Shown: positions 32,218 through 40,351 of the stretch, piece after piece | Layout of the letters: every line of letters starts with the position of its first letter | Position numbering within the stretch: position 1 is the first letter of the stretch | Assembly: GCF_947503795.1 (NCBI RefSeq) | Contig: NZ_CANNEZ010000003.1 | Span: 338,357-402,356, forward strand | Origin: an uncultured Jannaschia sp. | GTDB lineage: Bacteria; Pseudomonadota; Alphaproteobacteria; Rhodobacterales; Rhodobacteraceae | DNA: 64,000 nucleotides | Reading direction: 5' to 3' | The notes under the pieces: generated by a model | The model's input: the letters and a program-made list of their open reading frames with translations, nothing else | The model's database searches: none | Told to the model about the DNA's origin: nothing | Position numbers and translations under genes: made by a program

Positions 32218-32676
32218 ATGGACTGGACCCTCTTTCCGATTTTCCTCGCCGCCTGCGGGGCGGCTGCCGCGACCGGCGCGATGTTCCAGCCGGGCGCGTG
32301 GTATGACGACCTGTCGAAACCCGGCTGGACGCCGCCGAACTGGGTCTTTCCCGTCGTCTGGACCTATATCTACGTGGCACTCGCCGTGGCGGCCTCACGG
32401 GTCGCGGGGCTCGAAGGATCGCAATACGCGATGGCCTTCTGGGCGATGCAGATCGCATTCAACACGCTCTGGACGCCGGTGTTCTTCGGCCTGCGCCGGA
32501 TGCGCGCCGCACTCGTGGTAATCGCGGGGCTCTGGGTGGCCGTGGCGGGCCTTCTCTGGTCGCTCTGGTCGCTCGACGCGGTCTCGTTCTGGATCGTGGC
32601 GCCCTATATCCTCTGGACGACCGTGGCCGGCGCGCTGAACGCGTCCGTGGCGCGTCGGAACCCGACCTACGCCTGA
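32218..32676 (+). CDS. tspO: Tryptophan-rich sensory protein TspO/MBR family
   Basis: Outer-membrane-directed or envelope five-helix protein that binds porphyrins; in Rhodobacter sphaeroides TspO represses photosynthesis genes when oxygen is present. The 152-residue product is rich in Trp and has family landmarks KPGWTPPNWVFPVVWTYIY (about 33-52) and the C-terminal ALNASVARRN. It follows crtB as in other Rhodobacterales PGCs and is the last PGC gene here. Its 3' end overlaps thiQ on the other strand by 10 bases. Confidence 0.93.
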   Translation: MDWTLFPIFLAACGAAAATGAMFQPGAWYDDLSKPGWTPPNWVFPVVWTYIYVALAVAASRVAGLEGSQYAMAFWAMQIAFNTLWTPVFFGLRRMRAALVVIAGLWVAVAGLLWSLWSLDAVSFWIVAPYILWTTVAGALNASVARRNPTYA

Positions 32677-33362
32677 CCCAGATAGGCCCGGAGTTCGGGG
32701 GTCGGTGCCGCGAACAGCGCGTCGGTTGCCGCGGGCGCGATGACGCGGCCATCGGCGATCACGGCCGTCTGCTGCGCGATGCGGCGCGCATCGTCCGGGT
32801 CGTGCGTCACCATCAGCACCGAGATATCCCGCGCGGCAGCGGTCTCGGCCAAAAGGTCCAGCATCTCGTGGCGCAGCGCAGGGCCGAGCGCGCCAAAGGG
32901 CTCGTCGAGAAGAAGCCACGGCCGATCGCGGAGCAGCGCGCGGGCCAGCGCTGCGCGCCCCTGCTGCCCGCCCGAGAGATCGCGCGGACGGCGATCCCCG
33001 AAACCCGCCAGACCGACATCCGCAAGCACCGCGTCGCGCCGCGCGATCTGATCGCGTGACAGGCGCAGGTCGGGCCGCAGGCCCATCCCGACATTCTGCG
33101 CGACGGTAAGATGCGGGAAGAGGTTCTGGTCCTGAAACAGGATCGAGAGCGGGCGGTCGCCCGGCGACAGGTTCGTGATGTCGCGATCCGCGATCAGGAT
33201 GCGCCCGGCGGCGGGGTCGAGGAACCCGGCGATGGCCGCGAGCAGGGTCGACTTGCCCGACCCGCTGGCACCCATCACCGCCGTGATCCGGCCGGTCTCG
33301 AAGGTGACGTCGGCGGCGAGGTCGAACGCTCCGAGCCGGAGTTGCACATCGTCAAGTCGCAT
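32667..33362 (-). CDS. thiQ: Thiamine ABC transporter ATPase
   Basis: ATP-binding subunit of the thiamin/TPP importer ThiBPQ. The 231-residue product has Walker A GASGSGKST at 31-39, signature LSGGQQGRAALARAL and Walker B LLLDEPFGAL. Compared with most signatures, the residue after LSGGQQ is Gly instead of Arg, which is unusual but conserved in ThiQ-like proteins is uncertain. It overlaps the end of thiP by 11 bases. Assignment depends on the neighbouring thiB and TPP riboswitch. Confidence 0.93.
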   Translation of the reverse strand: MRLDDVQLRLGAFDLAADVTFETGRITAVMGASGSGKSTLLAAIAGFLDPAAGRILIADRDITNLSPGDRPLSILFQDQNLFPHLTVAQNVGMGLRPDLRLSRDQIARRDAVLADVGLAGFGDRRPRDLSGGQQGRAALARALLRDRPWLLLDEPFGALGPALRHEMLDLLAETAAARDISVLMVTHDPDDARRIAQQTAVIADGRVIAPAATDALFAAPTPELRAYLGQA

Positions 33363-34884
33363 CGCGCGATCCCCTCTCGAACAGCCAGAAGAGCCCCAGT
33401 GACAGGCCCACGAGCAGCACCGCCGCGGCCTTCGCCTCCTCGATGCGATAGCTTCCCATGAGCTGGTAAAGCACGAGCGGCAACGTCGCGCGATCGGGCG
33501 AGGAGAAGAGCGCGATCACCCCGAGATCCCCCGCCGCCAGCGCCGCGGTGAGCCCGCCCGCGAAGCCGAGCGGTCGACGCAGACGCGGCAGCCCCACCCG
33601 TCGCAGCCAGGTCAGCCCCGTCAGCCCGAGCGAGGCCGAGAGCCGGCCGTAGTCGCGCCTGAGATCGCCGACCGCCGGGATCAACGCCCGAAGCGCGAAG
33701 GGCAGCGCCAGCACAACGTTGACCCCGGCGGTCACAGGCAGGGCGAGTGCCACCGGGTTCGCGATCGGGAGCAGGAGAATGTAGAGGCCTGTCCCGAGGA
33801 CGAGGGGCGAGGCCGCGATCGAGAGGTTGCCCACCGTCTCGATCCACGCGCCGCGCGGGGCCGTCGCCGCAAGTGCCATCGGCACCGCCAGCGCCAGCGT
33901 AAGGAGCGCGGCCGCAACTGCGATGAGGAGTGATCTGAGCGCGGCCCACCAGACGATATCCGGCAGCCGGGCGACGTGGAAGACGCCTTCGCCCAGCACC
34001 AGCGCCATCGGCAGAAGGAGGAACAGGCAGGCGAGCGCGATCGCCGCCCCGTCCTGGATGCGGAGCGAACCGGTCGAAGCGTCCCAGCGCGGCGTCACCC
34101 TGTCGAGGCCCGCGCCGAAGCCCGAGGGCAGGGCGAGCCGCAGCGACAGGATCGCCGCCGCGATACCGAGCGCGAATTGAAGCGCCCCGAGGATCGCCGC
34201 GCGCCCGAGGTCGAAATCGAAGCGGAAGGCCTGGTAGATCGCCAGCTCGACGGTCGTGGCGCGAGGCCCGCCGCCCAAGGCGAGCGCCACGGCGAAGGAC
34301 GTGGTGCAGATCAGGAAGATGACGACGAAGATGCCGGGCACCACGGCCCGCAGCATCGGCACCTCGATCCGCCGGAGCATGTCGGCGGGCGTGAAACCGA
34401 GCGATGCGGCCAGCCGCAGCCGCTCGCCCGGGACGGCCTGCCAGCCCTGAAGGATCAGGCGCGTGGCGAGGGGCATGTTGAAGAAGACATGGGCCAGCAC
34501 GATGCCGTGCGGCCCGTAGATCGAGACCGGGTTCACCCCGATCCAGCCGAGGCCCGTGTTCACTACGCCGGCCCTCCCGAACACGGCGACGAGCCCCAGC
34601 ACGGCGACGATCACCGGTAAGATGAAGGGCGCGCCCAGCAAGAGGACCACCGCTCCGCGTCCCGGAAAGGCCCGGCGGGCCAGAGCGCGCGCCACCGGGA
34701 TCGCCAGCAGCACCGAAAGTGCGGCCGAGATCGCGGCTTGCGCCAGCGTGAAGCGCAACGCGGCCCAGTCCGAGGCGCGCAGGCCCGCCCAGCCCTCGGC
34801 CCGCCACGCGACTGCGCCCAGCGGCAGAAGGAGCGCCGCCGCCACGATCGCGGCGGCGGCGATGCCAAGGCGATGGCCGGTCAG
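33352..34884 (-). CDS. thiP: Thiamine ABC transporter permease
   Basis: Inner-membrane permease of the thiamin/TPP importer, with two permease halves in one chain and about 12 membrane segments; EAA-type loop sequences occur twice (ERLRLAASLGFTPADMLRR and GRLSASLGLTGLTWLRRVG). The frame begins in the first helix, GHRLGIAAAA. No ATG, GTG or TTG lies at the expected position. A CTG at 34884 overlaps the thiB stop (CTGA) and gives 510 residues; an in-frame GTG at 34845 would cut into the first helix. The true start is therefore uncertain. Confidence 0.9.
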   Translation of the reverse strand: MTGHRLGIAAAAIVAAALLLPLGAVAWRAEGWAGLRASDWAALRFTLAQAAISAALSVLLAIPVARALARRAFPGRGAVVLLLGAPFILPVIVAVLGLVAVFGRAGVVNTGLGWIGVNPVSIYGPHGIVLAHVFFNMPLATRLILQGWQAVPGERLRLAASLGFTPADMLRRIEVPMLRAVVPGIFVVIFLICTTSFAVALALGGGPRATTVELAIYQAFRFDFDLGRAAILGALQFALGIAAAILSLRLALPSGFGAGLDRVTPRWDASTGSLRIQDGAAIALACLFLLLPMALVLGEGVFHVARLPDIVWWAALRSLLIAVAAALLTLALAVPMALAATAPRGAWIETVGNLSIAASPLVLGTGLYILLLPIANPVALALPVTAGVNVVLALPFALRALIPAVGDLRRDYGRLSASLGLTGLTWLRRVGLPRLRRPLGFAGGLTAALAAGDLGVIALFSSPDRATLPLVLYQLMGSYRIEEAKAAAVLLVGLSLGLFWLFERGSRDAT

Positions 34885-35852
34885 CGGCCCAGCCCGGCCT
34901 CGAACGCGGCCACGGCCCCGGCCCGCAGCGCTTCGGCCTCGGCCGCGTCGTAGATCAGCGCGGTCTCGGGCATCGGCAGCGTCGCGAAGCCTTCGGGCAA
35001 GTCGGCGGGATCGAGCTTGGCGGGCATCGACCAGTTGCCGGTCGGGATGATCGACTGGAAGGCGGGCGTCAGGATGAAGTCGAGGAACGCCTGTGCCAGT
35101 TCGGGCTGGTCGGTCGTCGCCACCTGCGCCGCCGTTTCGACCATGACGTAGTGGCCCTCGGGGAAGATCGCCGCGGCCTTGGTGAGGTCGTCTTCGGCGA
35201 TGATGTGATAGGCGGGCGAGGTCGTGTAGCTCAGCACCATGTCCACCTCGCCCTCGGTGAAGAGGCCGTAGGATTCCGACCAGCCCTGCGTCACGGTCGT
35301 GATCTTGGGGGCGAGCGCGGCCCATGCAGCCTCGGCGTCGTCGCCGAAGACCGAGGTGATCCAGAGCGCGAGCGCGAGACCCGAAACCGAGCTGCGCGGA
35401 TCCTGTATCGCGATGCTGAGATCGTCGGGCGCATCGAGCAGGGCCTGGAAGCTGGCCGGCGCCTCGGTCCGCGTCGTGTCGTAGACGAAGGCCGTATGGC
35501 CCCAGTTGAAGGGCACGAAGGTGGCGTCGGTCCATTCGACCGGCATGGTCAGGTCCGAGATGTCGACATTGTGCGGCGCGAAGAGTTCGGTCGCGCGCGC
35601 CCGCTCGGCATCGTCGGTATTGAGGCCGATCACCACGTCGGCACGGGTGCGCGCGCCTTCGAGCCGGAGACGCGGCAGCACGTCGCCTGTCACGTATTCG
35701 ATCTCGCAGGCGCAGGTCTCTTGGAAGGCCGCCTGGATGGCGGGGCCGGGGCCCCATTCGGAGGCGAAGTAATCGGGCGCATAGATCGTCAGCGGCTCGG
35801 CCCATGCGGGCGCGGCTGCGAGGATCAGGGCCGGGGCGAGGATGGTCTTCAT
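34881..35852 (-). CDS. thiB: Thiamine-binding periplasmic protein
   Basis: Substrate-binding protein of the thiamin/TPP ABC importer. ATG at 35852 gives 323 residues beginning with a signal peptide (MKTILAPALILAAAPAWA) and then PLTIYAPDYFASEWGPGP, typical of ThiB. A longer ATG start exists at 35897 but lies inside the riboswitch. GGAG is at 35859-35862. The stop overlaps the putative thiP CTG start, the usual order thiB-thiP-thiQ. Confidence 0.95.
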   Translation of the reverse strand: MKTILAPALILAAAPAWAEPLTIYAPDYFASEWGPGPAIQAAFQETCACEIEYVTGDVLPRLRLEGARTRADVVIGLNTDDAERARATELFAPHNVDISDLTMPVEWTDATFVPFNWGHTAFVYDTTRTEAPASFQALLDAPDDLSIAIQDPRSSVSGLALALWITSVFGDDAEAAWAALAPKITTVTQGWSESYGLFTEGEVDMVLSYTTSPAYHIIAEDDLTKAAAIFPEGHYVMVETAAQVATTDQPELAQAFLDFILTPAFQSIIPTGNWSMPAKLDPADLPEGFATLPMPETALIYDAAEAEALRAGAVAAFEAGLGR

Positions 35853-35894
35853 GTCTCTCTCCACTGGCCGGACGGGTTCGGGGACGAGAGCTCG

Positions 35895-35978
35895 CACCTT
35901 CCCTCCGCCGGTCTTAACCGGTTCAGGTTCAACGGGTCCGCTTTCGCATCTCAGCCTGTCGCCAGGCCCCCCGAGGTG
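35895..35978 (-). promoter_or_regulatory. TPP riboswitch (THI element) upstream of thiB
   Basis: On the minus strand the conserved parts appear in order: ACCT and GG-rich 5' strand of P1 near 35977, GGCTGAGATGCG (35957-35946), ACCCGTTGAACCTGA (35937-35923), CCGGTTAA, and GGCGGAGGGAAGGT (35909-35896) closing P1. Between it and thiB, CTCTC at 35890-35886 can pair with GAGAG of the thiB ribosome binding site (35862-35855), which suggests translational shut-off when TPP is bound. Confidence 0.95.
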
Positions 35979-36096
35979 GGGTCTGGATAGCCGACCTCAC
36001 AGGCAGAGGCCAGAGGGTCGGTGCGGCGTCGGGCGCGGGGGGCAGCCCCGGACCCCCGAGGTCGATCCGGCCAGGGGTCGGGGCGGTCCGGTGCGG

Positions 36097-36561
36097 TTAG
36101 TCGCCGCCGTCGTCGGGGCCGGCGAACTTGATCCGCATCTCGCGCAGGACGGGGATCGCGGCGCGGGTGCGGTCTTCGCCGACATCGCGGACGGCCTGCG
36201 TCAGGATCGGGCGGATCGCGGCCAGCGCCGCCTCGCGCGCGGCCTTGCCCGACGAGCTGATGCCGACGCGCTTGCGGCGGGCATCGTCCCAGTCGGGGCG
36301 GATATGCACGTGACCGGCCCATTCGAGCTTGGCCAGCGTATTGGTCATCGCGCCGCGGGTGACGTGGAAGGTGCGGGCAAGCTCGGTCGGGGTCCGCTCC
36401 TCGGGGTGCTGGGCGAGATGGTTGAGAACGGCGAAATGCGACAGCTCCATGCCCTTCGGAAGCGCACGGCTCAGGCGGGCGCGCACCAGCTGATCGGCGG
36501 TGAGCATCTCCGAAAAGAGCGCGACCGCGAGCTGATCGGCGGAGGAGGCGTCGTCGCTCAT
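36097..36561 (-). CDS. MarR-family transcriptional regulator
   Basis: A 154-residue winged-helix regulator. Helix-turn-helix region ELARTFHVTRGAMTNTLAKL (about 70-89) and wing DDARRKRVGISSSG are MarR-like. Start ATG at 36561 overlaps the nitrilase-family gene stop (ATGA), so both are probably one transcript. Ligand and targets are unknown. The adjacent glutathione-linked genes could hint at a stress role but this is speculation. Confidence 0.85.
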   Translation of the reverse strand: MSDDASSADQLAVALFSEMLTADQLVRARLSRALPKGMELSHFAVLNHLAQHPEERTPTELARTFHVTRGAMTNTLAKLEWAGHVHIRPDWDDARRKRVGISSSGKAAREAALAAIRPILTQAVRDVGEDRTRAAIPVLREMRIKFAGPDDGGD

Positions 36562-37388
36562 GGTCCCTTCCAAGCGGGTTCGGCTGTGAGCGAGGGAATG
36601 CGGGCGCGGGTCGCCGCCACCGCGCCGAGATCGATATCGGCCACGTAGGCCCCCGGCTCGGTGCCCGCGTCGAGCACGATCTCGCCCCAGGGCGAGACGA
36701 TCATCGAATGGCCATGGGTGTGCAGGGTGCGCTCGGCCGTGACCGCGTGGGCCCCGGTCTGGGCGGGAGCGAGAACGAAGGCGCCCGTTTCGATCGCGCG
36801 CGCCCGCAGCAGAACCTCCCAATGCGCCCGGCCGGTCGTCGCCGTGAAGGCCGCCGGGATCGCCAGCATGTCGGCCCCGGCCTGGCCGAGCCGGCGGTAG
36901 AGCTGCGGGAAGCGCAGGTCGTAGCAGATCGTCATGCCCAGATCGCCCCAGGGCGTCCGGGCGAGCGTTGCGCGACCACCGGGACGGTAACCTGCGGATT
37001 CGCGGTAGATCTCGGCCTCGCTGACGGTGACGTCGAACATGTGGATCTTGTCGTAGCGCGCGGCGATCCGTCCCTCGGGGTCGATCAGGAAGGAGCGATT
37101 GGCGAAGCGGCCATCCGGGTCCGCCGTCCGGAGCGCAAGGCTGCCGATCAGGACCCAGATCCCGTGTGTTCGCGCCGCGTCGCGAAGGCCCGCCAGCGTG
37201 GGATCCTGCGGCTCGGGGCGCAGAACGCCCCTCTGGTAGCTGCGGTCGAAAGAGAGGCAGTTCGTGACCTCGGGCGTCAGGACGAACTCGGCGCCCTGTG
37301 CGACAGCATCATCGAAGAGCGCGCGCGTCGTCGTCAGGTTCGCGGCCGGGTCGTCGCCGACATTCAGCTGGAGGAGGCCAACCCTCAT
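36558..37388 (-). CDS. Nitrilase-superfamily amidase (Nit1/Nit2-like)
   Basis: A 276-residue carbon-nitrogen hydrolase with the catalytic triad Glu40 (TPEVTN), Lys114 (YDKIHMFDV) and Cys155 (ICYDLRFPQLYR). Closest type by motif is the Nit family acting as deaminated-glutathione amidase or omega-amidase. It overlaps the grxC stop by four bases, and a glutaredoxin neighbour fits repair of glutathione-derived metabolites. Substrate is inferred. Confidence 0.88.
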   Translation of the reverse strand: MRVGLLQLNVGDDPAANLTTTRALFDDAVAQGAEFVLTPEVTNCLSFDRSYQRGVLRPEPQDPTLAGLRDAARTHGIWVLIGSLALRTADPDGRFANRSFLIDPEGRIAARYDKIHMFDVTVSEAEIYRESAGYRPGGRATLARTPWGDLGMTICYDLRFPQLYRRLGQAGADMLAIPAAFTATTGRAHWEVLLRARAIETGAFVLAPAQTGAHAVTAERTLHTHGHSMIVSPWGEIVLDAGTEPGAYVADIDLGAVAATRARIPSLTAEPAWKGP

Positions 37389-37645
37389 CCCGCCGCGAGA
37401 AGCGGTTCGAGCTTGCCCGCATCCTCGAGCGCGTAAAGATCGTCGCAGCCGCCGACATGGGTGTCGCCGACGAAGATCTGCGGCGTGGTGCGGCGCCCCT
37501 GCGCGCGCTGCATCATCTCGGCGCGCTTCTCGGGTTGGCGGGACACGTCGTGCTCGATGACCTGCGCGCCCTTCTTCGACAGCAGACGCAGCGCCGCAGT
37601 GCAGAAACCGCAGAGCGGCTGGGTATATACTTCGACGGTTTGCAT
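37385..37645 (-). CDS. grxC: Glutaredoxin 3
   Basis: Small glutathione-dependent oxidoreductase of 86 residues. The redox motif is CGFC at residues 12-15, in place of the classical CPYC. The cis-proline TTPQIFVG and the GG motif GGCDDLYAL are intact. Its stop overlaps the start of the nitrilase-family gene. It lies 43 bases downstream of comF. Confidence 0.94.
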   Translation of the reverse strand: MQTVEVYTQPLCGFCTAALRLLSKKGAQVIEHDVSRQPEKRAEMMQRAQGRRTTPQIFVGDTHVGGCDDLYALEDAGKLEPLLAAG

Positions 37646-37687
37646 GGGCGCTGTCCTCGGATCGGGTCTTCCCAGACATATATGCCG

Positions 37688-38431
37688 TCAGCGGTCCTTC
37701 GCAACGCGCGCAAGGACCAGCGCCGTCACCCGCTTCGCACCCGCAGCACGGATCGCGTCCGCGCAGGCGGCCATCGTGGCCCCCGAGGTCAGGACGTCGT
37801 CGACCACCGCGACATGACGGCCCGCGATCTGCGCGTCCGGCGCGACAGCGATGGCCCCGGCCATGTTCTCGAACCGATCGGCGACCGACCGGTGGTCCTG
37901 CCCGGCGGTCTGCCGCGTGCGGCGCAGCGCCATCGGCGCCGCCGTGCTGTCGCTCAGCCGCGCCAGTTCATCGGCCAGCAACGCGGCCTGGTTGTAGCGC
38001 CGTCGCAGAAGCCGCCAGCGATGCAGCGGCACCGGCACGAAGAGCGTGTCCGCATCCACGAGGTCGCGCGCGGCGCGATGCATCCACCGGGCCAGCCCCG
38101 GTGCCATGTCGGTGCGGTCGCCATGCTTGAAGGCCAGCGCGATACGCCGGCCGCCGCCCGCGTAGACGAGCGCCGCGCGCCCGTCGTCCCAGGGACGAGC
38201 AAACGTCAGGCAATCGTCGCATCGGGCCGGGCCGTCCGCATCGCCCGGAAGGGGTACGCCGCAGAGGTCGCAGGCGGCGCCGGTGATGAAGGGCGTGACC
38301 GACCAGCAGTCTGGGCAGAGCCCGCCCGATGCCTGCACGCGCGTGTCGCAGGTCATGCAGGTCACGGGCCAGATCGCGTCGCGCAGCGCGACCGCGGCCC
38401 GATGTCCCATGCTTTGCAATGTCGCGGTCAT
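37688..38431 (-). CDS. comF: ComF-family phosphoribosyltransferase-like protein
   Basis: A 247-residue ComF/GntX-family protein. An N-terminal double zinc-finger region (Cys pairs in CMTCDTRV, CPDCW, CDLCGVPL, CDDC) is followed by a type I phosphoribosyltransferase fold with VAVVDDVLTSGAT near residue 210-222. Family members assist DNA uptake or recombination, but in Rhodobacterales the job is not known. It runs divergently from the methyltransferase-like gene 17 bases away. Confidence 0.9.
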   Translation of the reverse strand: MTATLQSMGHRAAVALRDAIWPVTCMTCDTRVQASGGLCPDCWSVTPFITGAACDLCGVPLPGDADGPARCDDCLTFARPWDDGRAALVYAGGGRRIALAFKHGDRTDMAPGLARWMHRAARDLVDADTLFVPVPLHRWRLLRRRYNQAALLADELARLSDSTAAPMALRRTRQTAGQDHRSVADRFENMAGAIAVAPDAQIAGRHVAVVDDVLTSGATMAACADAIRAAGAKRVTALVLARVAKDR

Positions 38432-38448
38432 CGCCTAAGTCCCCGGTC

Positions 38449-39264
38449 ATGCCCCGCGCGCCGCTGACCGACACCGCCGCCCTGATGGCCCGCCGCGCCC
38501 GCGCGGACGGGACCGCGTGGTTCCTGCACGACGCGGCCATGGACGAGATCGAGGAAAGACTCGCAGACGTTAACAGAACGTTTACGGCGCCGGCGATCGT
38601 GACCGGTCAGCCCGCGCTCTGGTCGGACTTCCGGCCGGGGGCGCGGATCGTGCCGGATGCCGAGGTGCTCGACCTCGCGCCGGCTGCGCATGACCTCGTG
38701 ATCCACGCGATGGCGCTTCACTGGGCGGATGACCCGGTCGGACAGTTGATCCAGTGCCGCCGCGCGCTGCGACCCGACGGCCTTCTGATGGTGGCGACGC
38801 TGGGCGGCGATACGCTGCACGAGTTGCGCGCCGCGCTGGGCGAGGCGGAGACGCGCGTCGTCGGGGGCCTGTCGCCCCGCGTGGCACCGATGGGCGAGGT
38901 GCGTGACATGGGTGCGCTTCTGCAACGGGCGGGGCTTGCCTTGCCGGTCGCCGATCTCACGACGCTGCCCGTGCGCTACCGCGACCTGCCGCATCTCGCC
39001 CGCGACCTGCGCGCCATGGGCGAGACCAACGCGCTGGCCGCCCGGCACCGCGTGCCGCCGCCGCGCGCCCTTTTCAGCGAAGCCGCCCGGCTCTACAGGG
39101 AGGCCTTCCCCGACGGGGATGGCATCCGCGCGACGTTCCAGACGATCTTCCTGACCGGCTGGGCCCCGTCCGAGGACCAACCGAAGCCCCTGCGCCCCGG
39201 TTCGGCGCAGGCCCGTCTGGCGGATGCGCTGGGGACGACCGAATACCGAGGGGACGATTTATGA
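38449..39264 (+). CDS. SAM-methyltransferase-like protein, BioC/NDUFAF5 type
   Basis: A 271-residue protein similar to the BioC/NDUFAF5 branch: it has ALRPDGLLMVATLGGDTLHEL in the C-terminal half and the preceding HDLVIHAMALHWADDP strand-helix unit. However, the SAM-binding GxGxG motif I expected near residue 50 is absent; the region reads TAPAIVTGQPALWSDF. It may be a divergent or catalytically inactive methyltransferase. ATG at 38449 is the first in frame after the comF promoter. Its end overlaps the hemH ATG by four bases. Confidence 0.75.
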   Translation: MPRAPLTDTAALMARRARADGTAWFLHDAAMDEIEERLADVNRTFTAPAIVTGQPALWSDFRPGARIVPDAEVLDLAPAAHDLVIHAMALHWADDPVGQLIQCRRALRPDGLLMVATLGGDTLHELRAALGEAETRVVGGLSPRVAPMGEVRDMGALLQRAGLALPVADLTTLPVRYRDLPHLARDLRAMGETNALAARHRVPPPRALFSEAARLYREAFPDGDGIRATFQTIFLTGWAPSEDQPKPLRPGSAQARLADALGTTEYRGDDL

Positions 39265-40316
39265 ACATGATGACCGACACAAGCCTGCCGCACGCGCCCG
39301 CCGATCACCCCAAGGTTCGGATGGGCAAGATCGGCGTGCTTCTGGCCAATCTCGGGACGCCGGACAATTACGACTACTGGTCGATGCGCCGCTACCTGGG
39401 CGAGTTCTTGTCGGATCGGCGCGTGATCGACTATTCGCCCTGGCTCTGGCAGCCGTTGTTGCAGGGGATCATCCTGACCAAGCGGCCCTTCTCGTCCGGC
39501 GCGGCCTACAAGTCGATCTGGAACAACGCGCAGGGCGAGAGCCCGCTGGCCACCATCACCAAGGCGCAGACCGCCAAGATGGCCGAGCGGATGCAGGAGC
39601 GGTTCGGGGATCAGGTCGTGGTCGATTACTGCATGCGCTACGGCAACCCCTCGACCAAGTCGAAGGTCGAGCAGATGCAGGCCGCGGGCTGCACCAAGAT
39701 CGTCTTTTTCCCGCTTTATCCGCAATATGCGGGTGCGACGACGGCGACGGCCAACGACCAGTTCTTCCGGTCGCTGATGACGCTCAAGTGGCAGCCGCCG
39801 GTCCGCACCGTGCCCGCCTATAGCGACGATCCGCGCTATATCGACGCGCTGGCGAAATCGGTCGAGCGGGCCTACGCGACGGCCGATCCGAAGCCCGATA
39901 TCCTCGTCTGTTCCTATCACGGCGTGCCGAAACGCTACCTGATGGAGGGCGATCCGTATCATTGCCAGTGCCAGAAGACGACGCGCCTGCTGCGCGAGCG
40001 GCTGGGCTGGGACAAGACGGAGATCGTGACGACCTTCCAGTCGAAGTTCGGCCCCGAGGAATGGCTGAAGCCCTATACCGTCGAGGAGGTCGCGCGGCTG
40101 GCCGAAGAGGACGGAAAGACCAATATCGCCGTCATCGCGCCCGCGTTCTCGGCGGATTGCATCGAGACGCTCGAGGAGATCAACGAGGAGATCAAGGAGA
40201 GCTTCGAGGAGGCCGGCGGCGAGCACTTCCTCTACATCCCGTGCCTCAACGACGACGACGCCCATATGGACGCGCTGGCCGATATCGTGGCGGAGAATCT
40301 GGGCGGCTGGGTCTGA
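39261..40316 (+). CDS. hemH: Ferrochelatase
   Basis: Inserts Fe2+ into protoporphyrin IX to make haem, competing with magnesium chelatase for substrate. The 351-residue product has the N-terminal VLLANLGTPDNYDYWSMRRY, SYHGVPKRYL with the conserved His near residue 217, and the C-terminal FSADCIETLEEI, all typical. Start overlaps the methyltransferase-like gene (ATGA). The 7-bp hairpin at 40318-40338 follows. Confidence 0.97.
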   Translation: MNMMTDTSLPHAPADHPKVRMGKIGVLLANLGTPDNYDYWSMRRYLGEFLSDRRVIDYSPWLWQPLLQGIILTKRPFSSGAAYKSIWNNAQGESPLATITKAQTAKMAERMQERFGDQVVVDYCMRYGNPSTKSKVEQMQAAGCTKIVFFPLYPQYAGATTATANDQFFRSLMTLKWQPPVRTVPAYSDDPRYIDALAKSVERAYATADPKPDILVCSYHGVPKRYLMEGDPYHCQCQKTTRLLRERLGWDKTEIVTTFQSKFGPEEWLKPYTVEEVARLAEEDGKTNIAVIAPAFSADCIETLEEINEEIKESFEEAGGEHFLYIPCLNDDDAHMDALADIVAENLGGWV

Positions 40317-40317
40317 C

Positions 40318-40338
40318 GCGACCCTGCCGTCGGGTCGC
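40318..40338. terminator. Hairpin after hemH, shared with the small gene
   Basis: GCGACCC (40318-40324) and GGGTCGC (40332-40338) form a 7-bp stem with a 7-base loop, two bases after the hemH stop and 14 bases from the 3' end of the convergent 40-residue gene. No T-run follows, so it is at best a moderate terminator in either direction. Confidence 0.55.
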
Positions 40339-40351
40339 TAGACCGTCGGAA

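Noticed and set aside
35986-36096. GC-rich inverted repeats between the riboswitch and the MarR gene
   Set aside because: Several short GGGG/CCCC matches but none longer or better than chance for this GC level.
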